In this document: piece by piece, positions 8,768-15,773 of the stretch
Numbering within the stretch: the stretch's first letter is position 1
How the letters are laid out: each line of letters starts with the position of its first letter
Assembly: GCA_017644185.1 (NCBI GenBank)
Contig: JAEPMA010000018.1
Span: 1 to 41,705 of the forward strand
DNA length: 41,705 nucleotides
Origin: Rhodospirillales bacterium
GTDB taxonomy: Bacteria > Pseudomonadota > Alphaproteobacteria > Rhodospirillales > Casp-alpha2
Reading direction: 5' to 3'
Notes under the pieces: model-generated
Seen by the model: only the letters and a program-made list of their open reading frames with translations
What the model was told of the DNA's origin: nothing
The model's database searches: none
Position numbers and translations under genes: made by a program

Positions 8768-9388
8768 ATGGCCATGAAAAAGCCCCCCTTCGATCAGCGG
8801 ATTGCCACCGTTTTGGTACGTCCATTGGTGAATACCCCGATCACGCCGAACCATGTATCCTTGTTTACCCTCGTCGTCGCACTTGCCGGGGCGGGCATGC
8901 TGGCGACTGGCGACACGGCCATGGCAACCACGGGCGCCGGACTGTTCGTGTTCGCTCGCTTTCTCGACCATTTTGACGGCGAACTGGCCCGTCAGTCGGG
9001 AAAAACCTCCAAGCTCGGGTACTACCTGGACTACATCGTCGGATCGATCAGTTACGCGGCGCTATTTTTCTGCATGGGCTGGGGCTTCAAGGATAGTGCT
9101 ATCGGATATTGGGCCGTCGTGCTCGGCTGCGGCGGTGCGGCAGCTGCAGTCATCTCCATGTTCACCAATCTCGGTATCGATAAACAAACGGGAGGCGATG
9201 AGACCGGCAGCGCCATTGGTTACCCGGGCTTCGCGGGGTTTGAGCTCGAGGACGGCATATATCTTCTGTGGCCGGTGACTTGGCTCGGTTACCTTTACCC
9301 GTTTTTCATTGCCGCTGGGTTCGGTGCGACAATTTATTGCCTGTACACCTGCGTGATGTTGATCAGGATGCGCGCGCGTCGTCCTTAA
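8768..9388 (+). CDS. CDP-alcohol phosphatidyltransferase family protein (altered active site)
   Basis: A 206-residue membrane enzyme of the CDP-alcohol phosphatidyltransferase family, which swaps CMP of a CDP- (or CMP-) activated donor for an alcohol. The signature D-x2-D-G-x2-A-R-x8-G-x3-D-x3-D is present at D67, D70, G71, A74, R75, G84 and D88, but the last aspartate is glycine (G92). That position is normally catalytic or metal-coordinating, so the protein may be inactive, altered in specificity, or a partner of the paralogue at 9363-9977. ATG 8768 has GAGGAG seven bases upstream; the frame is open to 8714. Several hydrophobic helices follow. Donor and acceptor are not known; context suggests phosphonate headgroups. 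Confidence 0.85.
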   Translation: MAMKKPPFDQRIATVLVRPLVNTPITPNHVSLFTLVVALAGAGMLATGDTAMATTGAGLFVFARFLDHFDGELARQSGKTSKLGYYLDYIVGSISYAALFFCMGWGFKDSAIGYWAVVLGCGGAAAAVISMFTNLGIDKQTGGDETGSAIGYPGFAGFELEDGIYLLWPVTWLGYLYPFFIAAGFGATIYCLYTCVMLIRMRARRP

Positions 9389-9977
9389 GGGCCTTTCTGA
9401 ATAGAAAGATGAAGAGCAGTGCAAAAGCCGGGGCGCCAACCGCTGCAGCGACAAGCAAGCCTTCCGACCACCCCAAAAGGATCGCAATCGGAATTGCCAG
9501 CATCGCATCATCGGGGTCGAAACCGAAGATGCCGCCGATTTCCGCCGCACGTGCGCCTTGAAGGTTTTCGATCCTGATCACCAACAACAAGATCGTCGCC
9601 ACGGCGGCACCGGCCAGCAATCCCATCGGAATAGCCCAAAGTCCGTACCCGCCGAACCTCAACCCAATCCCCAATCCAATGAAGATCAAAGCATTACAGA
9701 ACGCATCCGCAAACAGATCATAGGTGTGCCCACCCGGACTGGTACGCCCGGTCATTCGAGCCAAATCGCCGTCTGCCCGATCCAGCAACATGGAAAGGAT
9801 GAACAGGATCGCGCCATAGTTCGCCCACTCGACACTCCCGTGCGCCACCGACATGGCAGCACTGACGCCGGCAATGATGCGGACCGTGGTCAATTGGTTT
9901 GGCGTCACCGGCGTTTTTGCCAATGGCCGAACGATCGTCACTCGCGCGATCTTGTGAATCCAAGTGTTGTGGGACAT
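9363..9977 (-). CDS. CDP-alcohol phosphatidyltransferase family protein
   Basis: A 204-residue paralogue of the gene it overlaps tail to tail by 26 bp. It has the complete family signature: D66, D69, G70, A73, R74, G83, D87 and D91, so it should be catalytically competent. Both paralogues share the N-terminal RPL..TP.TPN motif that precedes the first membrane helix. It starts 15 nt after the phosphonopyruvate decarboxylase gene and is probably co-transcribed. With a nearby PntC-like cytidylyltransferase, the plausible reaction is transfer of a phosphonoalcohol/aminoethylphosphonate group from its CMP derivative to a lipid alcohol; ordinary phosphatidylglycerophosphate- or phosphatidylinositol-type chemistry cannot be excluded. 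Confidence 0.88.
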   Translation of the reverse strand: MSHNTWIHKIARVTIVRPLAKTPVTPNQLTTVRIIAGVSAAMSVAHGSVEWANYGAILFILSMLLDRADGDLARMTGRTSPGGHTYDLFADAFCNALIFIGLGIGLRFGGYGLWAIPMGLLAGAAVATILLLVIRIENLQGARAAEIGGIFGFDPDDAMLAIPIAILLGWSEGLLVAAAVGAPAFALLFIFLFRKALKDDARAS

Positions 9978-9992
9978 CGCTGGGTTCGCTCT

Positions 9993-11135
9993 CTAGTTCT
10001 TGGCGAGGAACGACTTGAAACGCCGTGCCACCTCAGGTGGCTTCACGGTCGGCCGTCCAAGTTTCTCCAATGATCCCGGCGCGATCTTCATGTGGATCAA
10101 TGTAGGCCCATCTTCATTCAGGGCCTGCGCCAAAGCCTGCTCGAACCCTGGCGTATCATTGACCCGAACACCTCGCTTGTAACCGGCGGCGACAGCACAG
10201 GCGGCGAAGTCGACGCCCGCCGAAACGGTCGGCTGCCCGCCGGTGGAGTCGTATGTTCCGTTGTCCAGCACGAGATGAACGAGGTTCTTCGGTGCGTACG
10301 CGCCGACCGTCGCCAACGTTCCCATCTTCATCATCAGCGCGCCGTCGCCATCGACGACAATGATTGGTTTATCGGTGTTGAGAGCCACACCCAACCCCAT
10401 CCCCGCGGCACATCCCATTGAGCCAACCTGATACAGATGCTGCTCACGGTCTGCGATGGTGAATAACTCACGGCCCGATTTGCCGGTCGTCACGATGACA
10501 CCGGCATTTTCGGGCAACTGACCCAGCATGCTTTCAAGTGTCTCGTAGCGGCTAGGCGGTCGCATATCAGAACGCAGATCAACAATCTCGCCCCCGCCTT
10601 CTGCGACCGGCTGCTCGACATCGCCCAAATCCTGATCGGCAACATCTCCCTTCTGCATGATAAAGGCGACCGGCAGCTGGCTTTCATCCATCTGCGCCAT
10701 GGCGTCATCCAGCATGGGTTTGACCCGGTCGTCTTCAGAAGGAAAAAGGTTATAGGGAATACGCAAAACCTCGAACAAATCCGGCGTAATTTCGCCCATC
10801 AACTCATGCTGCGGTTCATCGCTCAGGCCGGGCCCGGCACGCCACGTACAGATGACAAGCGTCGGAATTTTAAATGGGTAATTGAGCGACGTCAGCGGGT
10901 TGACCGCATTCCCGAACCCGGAATTCTGAAACATGACCGCCGTCTGGCGGCCCGCAAGCCAGGCACCGGCCGCGATGGCGACGGACTCCCCCTCGCTCGC
11001 CGCGGCCACGTAAGACGTGGCCGTGTCGTTCAGAACGCCGTTAATCAGCGGCGTCAGGAAGGAGCACGGCACACCTGTAAAGAAATCAAACCCCTTGAAT
11101 TTGGCATGGCGCAGGAATGTGGCGGCTTCGATCAA
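9993..11135 (-). CDS. Phosphonopyruvate decarboxylase (ThDP-dependent)
   Basis: A 380-residue thiamine-diphosphate enzyme expected to decarboxylate phosphonopyruvate to phosphonoacetaldehyde, the step that pulls PEP mutase forward in phosphonate synthesis. Seen: the N-terminal pyrimidine-binding half with GFDFFTGVPCSFL and AAASEGESVAIAAGAWLAGR, the DEPQHELMG segment, and the ThDP motif GDG at 263-265 ending in LDNGTYDSTGGQPT. The start is placed at a TTG (11135) because GGAGGT lies six bases upstream and the resulting N-terminus matches the family; the frame is open to 11207. Sulfopyruvate decarboxylase is a homologous alternative, but those are usually two subunits (ComD and ComE). PEP mutase is not in the window. 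Confidence 0.85.
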   Translation of the reverse strand: MIEAATFLRHAKFKGFDFFTGVPCSFLTPLINGVLNDTATSYVAAASEGESVAIAAGAWLAGRQTAVMFQNSGFGNAVNPLTSLNYPFKIPTLVICTWRAGPGLSDEPQHELMGEITPDLFEVLRIPYNLFPSEDDRVKPMLDDAMAQMDESQLPVAFIMQKGDVADQDLGDVEQPVAEGGGEIVDLRSDMRPPSRYETLESMLGQLPENAGVIVTTGKSGRELFTIADREQHLYQVGSMGCAAGMGLGVALNTDKPIIVVDGDGALMMKMGTLATVGAYAPKNLVHLVLDNGTYDSTGGQPTVSAGVDFAACAVAAGYKRGVRVNDTPGFEQALAQALNEDGPTLIHMKIAPGSLEKLGRPTVKPPEVARRFKSFLAKN

Positions 11136-11299
11136 TTCATTACCTCCGGCGTTGATGGCTCCAGCACTTCGGCAGATCGTATTTTCTGGCCGAGGGAACG
11201 ATGCCATACAAGGGATTTGTCGTTAATCGACATCAGCAATGCCCGTGACACTGGCCACGCCAAGCGTTATACGGTGGCCGAAATCTGGCCCGGACTGGA

Positions 11300-12061
11300 A
11301 TGACGATGCTACAGACACCTCATCTCAACGACGAAGACATTACCGCTTTCGAGCGTGATGGCTACCTGGTGAAGCGCGGCGGCTTTAATGCCGAGGACAT
11401 GTCCAGTATTTCCGCCTGGACCGATGAGGTGGTCGCGATGCCGGAGGTTTCTGGCCGGCATTGGGTTTATCATGAGAAAAGCCGCAAGGACGGCGGCGAC
11501 CTCGTCAACCGTATTGAGAATATCGCTCCCTTCCACGAGGGCTTCCATCGCCTAACGGATGCGCTCAAGGCGCCCGTCTCACAATTGCTCGGCGAGCCTG
11601 CGGTTCTCTTCAAAGAGAAAATCAATTTCAAGATGCCGGGTGGTGGCGGATTTGCGCCGCACCAGGATAGCCAAGCCGGTTGGGACACGTATGCCGATTT
11701 CTTCATATCCGCACTGGTCAGCATCGACCGTGCAACGCTTCTGAACGGCTGCCTCCAGCTTGTCGCAGGGCATCACAAGTCGGGTCTCGTCAAATCCTGG
11801 GAGCCTCTGAACGACGATGAAATGAAGGGCATGAGCTTCGAGCCGGTGCCGACCGAACCGGGCGACATCGTCTTCTTCGACTGCTATGCGCCGCATGCGT
11901 CAGAGGCAAACATGAGCGATCAGGTCCGCCGTATCTATTACGCGACCTACAACCGGGCTTCCGCAGGCGATCACATGGCGCAGTATTACGCGGACAAACA
12001 TAAGAACTTCCCGCCGGATATCGACCGCGATCCGGACAAGGAATACGTCTTCCGCGTCTAG
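11300..12061 (+). CDS. PhyH-family Fe(II)/2-oxoglutarate dioxygenase
   Basis: A 253-residue non-haem iron dioxygenase of the phytanoyl-CoA hydroxylase family. The iron triad is visible: H121 and D123 (PHQDSQAGW) and H199 (APHASEAN), with R211 (QVRRIYY) a likely 2-oxoglutarate ligand. The HQDxQAGW signature and the C-terminal AGDHMAQYYADK region resemble dioxygenases such as PhnY that hydroxylate 2-aminoethylphosphonate at C1, from memory and not from a search. It is divergent from phosphonopyruvate decarboxylase across 164 bp. Starts at 11300 or 11306 are both possible. The substrate may be an aminoethylphosphonate or its lipid; hydroxylation of another alkyl substrate is also possible. Confidence 0.78.
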   Translation: MTMLQTPHLNDEDITAFERDGYLVKRGGFNAEDMSSISAWTDEVVAMPEVSGRHWVYHEKSRKDGGDLVNRIENIAPFHEGFHRLTDALKAPVSQLLGEPAVLFKEKINFKMPGGGGFAPHQDSQAGWDTYADFFISALVSIDRATLLNGCLQLVAGHHKSGLVKSWEPLNDDEMKGMSFEPVPTEPGDIVFFDCYAPHASEANMSDQVRRIYYATYNRASAGDHMAQYYADKHKNFPPDIDRDPDKEYVFRV

Positions 12062-12071
12062 CGTCGGTTAA

Positions 12072-12725
12072 TCAAGGAAGGCCGTTCCGCCCGTGCGCCA
12101 GAAACGCCGGCCGATCGCTCAAAAGCTCATAGTATTCTGACACCGCTTCGAACGTTGGTTTTTCCATACCATCCAGCATGAACCAGCGGTTCACCACCAA
12201 GCCGACCGGAATGTCCGCGACGGTAAACTTACGGCCGGCGACATAAGGGCCGCCATCCCTCAGATGCGCATCAAGCAAACCAACCTCATGGATCAGGTCT
12301 TTTCGACCCTGCGCCACGAACCACTCGTTGTTCCATGGCGCTTCCTGAAGCTGCCCGCCCAGAAACGCGCCGCGGAGAGCGTGCGTAACATCATACGCAA
12401 CCCAGTCCATCCATTGTTCGACCTTTTGCCGATGGACAAGTTCTGACGGGTATAATTCCTCGTTGCCTGCTTTCGATGCCAGATACCGGACGATGGCGTT
12501 GGACTCTCGCATAACGTGACCGTCATCGATCACCACGGGAACCTGTGCCGCAGGATTCAATTCCAGAAATTCAGGGCTGTTGCAGGCTCGAAAGCCGCGG
12601 CCGTAGTCTTCACGCTCGTAGGCGACACCTAGCTCGTCGCACGCCCATAAGACCTTGCGAACGTTGAATGAATTCTTTCTTCCGAGAATACGTAATGTCG
12701 ATGTGGTCGTGCCGTCGGCTGGCAT
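12072..12725 (-). CDS. Glutathione S-transferase family protein
   Basis: A 217-residue protein with an N-terminal thioredoxin-like GST domain (residues 10-90: NSFNVRKVLW, AQVPVVIDDG, RESNAIVRYLA) and an all-helical C-terminal domain with FTVADIPVG. The PxVxD and ESNAI elements bind the glutathione gamma-glutamyl part in the family, and Ser19 or Asn18 in the first loop is the candidate activating residue. ATG 12725 has GGGAAGAG upstream. It sits between the PhyH dioxygenase and the cytidylyltransferase, facing the former; no specific role can be assigned. Confidence 0.88.
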   Translation of the reverse strand: MPADGTTTSTLRILGRKNSFNVRKVLWACDELGVAYEREDYGRGFRACNSPEFLELNPAAQVPVVIDDGHVMRESNAIVRYLASKAGNEELYPSELVHRQKVEQWMDWVAYDVTHALRGAFLGGQLQEAPWNNEWFVAQGRKDLIHEVGLLDAHLRDGGPYVAGRKFTVADIPVGLVVNRWFMLDGMEKPTFEAVSEYYELLSDRPAFLAHGRNGLP

Positions 12726-12818
12726 GGTCTCTTCCCTGTCCGTTTATTATGGATGTTGCCAGGATCATCCGGGATAAACATGCGGAAGACAAACGCCCAT
12801 GCGGACATATCGTCGTGA

Positions 12819-13562
12819 TTAGGTTTTTAGCTTCGGCAAGATGACCTCGCGGGCGCGCTCCAGGTCTTCGGGAAAGTCGATTTCGATCCAGTTCAAATCC
12901 GAGATATCGACAATGCCGAAAACACCGTCCGGGCCACCTATGACAACGTCTCGGATTGCCTCCTCATACGTCGACATAAGCTGCCCACCCTCGATGTAAT
13001 TCTCCAAAGAGGCCGCGATTAGCGGCCCCGTATCTGCAGACACTTTCATAAAGCCCGGCCACTCACCCATAGCGTCAAACTGGCCGACGATACGCTTACC
13101 GAAATCAACGACATTTCCATCGCGCAAACAGATCCGGACCGGATCATCGCCCTCATCCAGATCATCATCATAGACGAAGGCGCTGTCTTGAGAGCTATCG
13201 ATCAGGCGCTTGATGATGTCGGTGTCATAGAGGATGTCCGCATCCATAAAGAGCACGTCCTGACCCCGTCGATAGGTCTCGCGGGCGTACCACATCGATA
13301 TGATGCTCCCACCACGGTACATCGGGTTCTCGATCACCTCGAGAAAGCCAGGCGGCGAGCACTGCTCCGCCTCCGCAACGACGAGATCTTTTCGGTATCC
13401 AACGACAAGTGTCAGCTTTTCGACGCCAAAAACCTGCAGATATTCAAAATGGCGAGCCAACAAAGTTCTACCATCGAACTCGATCAGGCTTTTCGGAGGT
13501 TGCGAGCGGCTATCGCCGAACAAGCGACTGCCGACACCGGCAGCTAGAATAATGGCGTGCAT
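12819..13562 (-). CDS. PntC/LicC-like nucleotidyltransferase (probable CMP-phosphonate or phosphocholine cytidylyltransferase)
   Basis: A 247-residue NTP-transferase. The nucleotide-binding loop LAAGVGSRL is at residues 6-14, the conserved lysine in PPKSL at about 24, the metal-binding aspartates in MDADI at 107 and 109, and the C-terminal motif WIEIDFPEDLERA. This pattern matches the phosphocholine (LicC) and 2-aminoethylphosphonate (PntC) cytidylyltransferases, which activate a phospho- or phosphono-alcohol as its CMP derivative. With a phosphonopyruvate decarboxylase and two CDP-alcohol phosphatidyltransferases nearby, the phosphonate reading is favoured. It lies 51 bp downstream of hpnA in the same direction, so it may be co-transcribed with a hopanoid gene. 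Confidence 0.8.
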   Translation of the reverse strand: MHAIILAAGVGSRLFGDSRSQPPKSLIEFDGRTLLARHFEYLQVFGVEKLTLVVGYRKDLVVAEAEQCSPPGFLEVIENPMYRGGSIISMWYARETYRRGQDVLFMDADILYDTDIIKRLIDSSQDSAFVYDDDLDEGDDPVRICLRDGNVVDFGKRIVGQFDAMGEWPGFMKVSADTGPLIAASLENYIEGGQLMSTYEEAIRDVVIGGPDGVFGIVDISDLNWIEIDFPEDLERAREVILPKLKT

Positions 13563-13613
13563 GTGCGGAATTCCCTGGTTGCGGAGCGTATCTTTATCGA
13601 TTGCCGGGCCAAG

Positions 13614-14627
13614 TCAAGGACGGCTCAGATATCCATTTTCTCTGAACCATATTACGGCATCGCGCAGCGCGTCCTCGCCCGGCCGGTGCCGATACCCGAG
13701 TTCAGATTCGGCTCGCCCGCTTGAGAAGAACATTTTCTTTTTGGACATCTTGAGGCCGTCAACCGTGGCGAAAGGCTCGCCATTGCCCGTCAGGGAACAC
13801 CACATCTCCGCCGCCCATGCGATTGGGTAAATCGGCCCGCGCGGAATCTGCATGATCGGCGGTTTCACCCCTGCGATGCCGGCAACAGTGTGCAGTATAT
13901 CCCGAAGCGTCATGTCGTCGCCGCCAAGAATATACCGTCGTCCGATCTTTCCCTTTTCGTATGCAAGCAAGTGTCCCGCCGCGACGTCATCGACATGGGC
14001 AATATTCAACCCGGTATCCACGTATGCCGGCATTCGACCAGTGGCCGCCTCCACGACCAGGCGCCCGGTGGGTGTCGGTTTAATGTCTCGCGGACCGATC
14101 GGCGTGGAGGGATTGACGATCACGCAGTCGAAGCCGGTTTCGCGAATCACCTCATTTACAGCTTCCTCCGCCCGATATTTGGACTGCTTGTAAACACCGA
14201 TCATGTCCGCGAAACCGACCGGAGTCCGCTCATCCGATGGCGTGCCTGACGGATCGATACCAAGCACCGCGACACTCGACGTATAAACAGCCCGCTTGAC
14301 CCCCGACTGATGTGCTGCCTGCAGAATAGCGCGCGACCCATCGACGTTTACGCTGAACATTGCCTCAGGATCCCGGGTCCAAAGCCGATAGTCGGCGGCG
14401 ACATGAAACAGTCCTTCGCACCCGTCCAGGGCGGATCTCAGCGTATCCGGGCGCATCAGGTCACCTTCGCAGACAGTAACCTCTAGACCGGCCAAGTTCC
14501 GTCGGTCGCTGCCGGGGCGCGCGAGCACCCGGACGTCGGCGCCCCGCTCGACAAGTGCGCGAACGACCGCCGATCCAACAAATCCGGTCGCCCCCGTCAC
14601 GAGGTATGGTCCAGCGTTCAACTCCAC
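13614..14627 (-). CDS. hpnA: HpnA, hopanoid-associated NAD(P)-dependent epimerase/reductase
   Basis: A 337-residue extended short-chain dehydrogenase of the dihydroflavonol-4-reductase-like HpnA family. The Rossmann motif VTGATGFVGSAVV is near the N-terminus, the catalytic Y-x3-K is in VYKQSKYRAEE, and PSTPIGPRDIKPTPTG and the C-terminal DALRDAVIWFRENGYL segment are family features. A GTG at 14627 with GAAGGGAG six bases upstream is the likely start; a TTG at 14654 is the alternative. The sugar- or side-chain-modifying substrate of HpnA is not established. It is divergent from ispH and upstream of the cytidylyltransferase. Confidence 0.9.
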   Translation of the reverse strand: MELNAGPYLVTGATGFVGSAVVRALVERGADVRVLARPGSDRRNLAGLEVTVCEGDLMRPDTLRSALDGCEGLFHVAADYRLWTRDPEAMFSVNVDGSRAILQAAHQSGVKRAVYTSSVAVLGIDPSGTPSDERTPVGFADMIGVYKQSKYRAEEAVNEVIRETGFDCVIVNPSTPIGPRDIKPTPTGRLVVEAATGRMPAYVDTGLNIAHVDDVAAGHLLAYEKGKIGRRYILGGDDMTLRDILHTVAGIAGVKPPIMQIPRGPIYPIAWAAEMWCSLTGNGEPFATVDGLKMSKKKMFFSSGRAESELGYRHRPGEDALRDAVIWFRENGYLSRP

Positions 14628-14809
14628 ATTGCACTCCCTTCGGTTAAAGGCCAAACAAGCACTGATTTTAGGAGTTTTCCATGGAAAATCGGCGCCAAAG
14701 ACGTTAAACAGCCATTGATAACGGCTATTCGCATGCCACCTCTAAGGTAATGCGGTCGAACACGTTTTCGGCTGCCGTAAAGACTTTATTCCCGGGATTT
14801 GTTGATATT

Positions 14810-15772
14810 ATGAGCGAACCTATCGAAATCATTCTTGCCAATCCTCGCGGATTTTGCGCAGGCGTTGAGCGTGCCATCGAAATTGTGGAACGCGCTTTGA
14901 CAAAATACGGTCCGCCAATCTACGTGCGCCACGAGATCGTTCACAACAAACATGTGGTCAATTCGTTGCGTGCCAAGGGTGCGATCTTCGTCGATGAGAT
15001 CGATGAAGTACCCGACGGCGCGGTGACGATCTTTAGTGCGCATGGGGTCGCTGAAAAGGTCGAGGGTGCGGCTCGGGTTCGGAATCTCCCGGTTATCGAT
15101 GCCACCTGCCCGCTGGTCTCGAAAGTCCACAAGGAGGGTCAGAATCATGCCACGAAGGGCCGTCAGGTCATCTTGATCGGGCACCGTGGTCACCCGGAAG
15201 TCGAAGGCACGCAGGGCCGGATCCCAGGTGGCGTTCTGTTGGTGAGCGACCCGAGCGATGTCGACGAGATCGAGGTCGAGGACCCGGACAAGCTTGCGTA
15301 TGTGACGCAAACGACCTTGTCGGTCGATGAGACGCGTTCGACGATCGATGCACTCAAAAAGCGCTTCCCGAAGATTGTCGGACCGGACGTAAAAGATATC
15401 TGCTACGCAACGCAGAACCGGCAGCAAGCGGTACGGGAACTCTCTGAAGCCGTCGATTTGATGCTGGTCGTCGGAGCCAAGAATAGCTCGAACTCCAATC
15501 GTCTTGCTGAACTTGGTGGCGAGAACGGAACGCCGTCTTATCTGATCGACGATGCAACGATGATAAAAGATGAGTGGCTGGAAGGCGTCAAAAAGGTCGG
15601 ATTGACCGCAGGTGCCTCGGCACCCGAAGAGCTTGTCCAAGGCGTAATTTCTCGGATCAACGAGCTCAGAGGCGCCACGGTGAGAAACCACACCGGCGCG
15701 GAAGAAAACGTGGTCTTCAAGCTACCTCGTGAACTGCTCAATGTCGCACCCGCCGAAGCAGCAGGAGACTGA
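14810..15772 (+). CDS. ispH: 4-hydroxy-3-methylbut-2-enyl diphosphate reductase IspH
   Basis: A 320-residue [4Fe-4S] enzyme that makes IPP and DMAPP in the last step of the MEP pathway. The three cluster cysteines are in [24 protein letters not shown] and [11 protein letters not shown]. Active-site elements [24 protein letters not shown] and KNSSNSNRL are intact. ATG 14810 gives the normal family N-terminus; ATG 14750 would add twenty residues and has only a weak AAGG. One base separates its stop from hpnH, so isoprenoid supply and hopanoid elongation are translationally linked. Confidence 0.96.
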   Translation: MSEPIEIILANPRGFCAGVERAIEIVERALTKYGPPIYVRHEIVHNKHVVNSLRAKGAIFVDEIDEVPDGAVTIFSAHGVAEKVEGAARVRNLPVIDATCPLVSKVHKEGQNHATKGRQVILIGHRGHPEVEGTQGRIPGGVLLVSDPSDVDEIEVEDPDKLAYVTQTTLSVDETRSTIDALKKRFPKIVGPDVKDICYATQNRQQAVRELSEAVDLMLVVGAKNSSNSNRLAELGGENGTPSYLIDDATMIKDEWLEGVKKVGLTAGASAPEELVQGVISRINELRGATVRNHTGAEENVVFKLPRELLNVAPAEAAGD

Positions 15773-15773
15773 T

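Noticed and set aside
11236-11281. Inverted repeat GGCCAC/GTGGCC in the phosphonopyruvate decarboxylase-dioxygenase intergenic region
   Set aside because: Only six-base arms with a long loop in GC-rich DNA; expected by chance.
14786-15691. A 301-residue minus-strand frame opposite ispH
   Set aside because: Lies entirely antisense to the well-conserved ispH and its product has no recognisable family.
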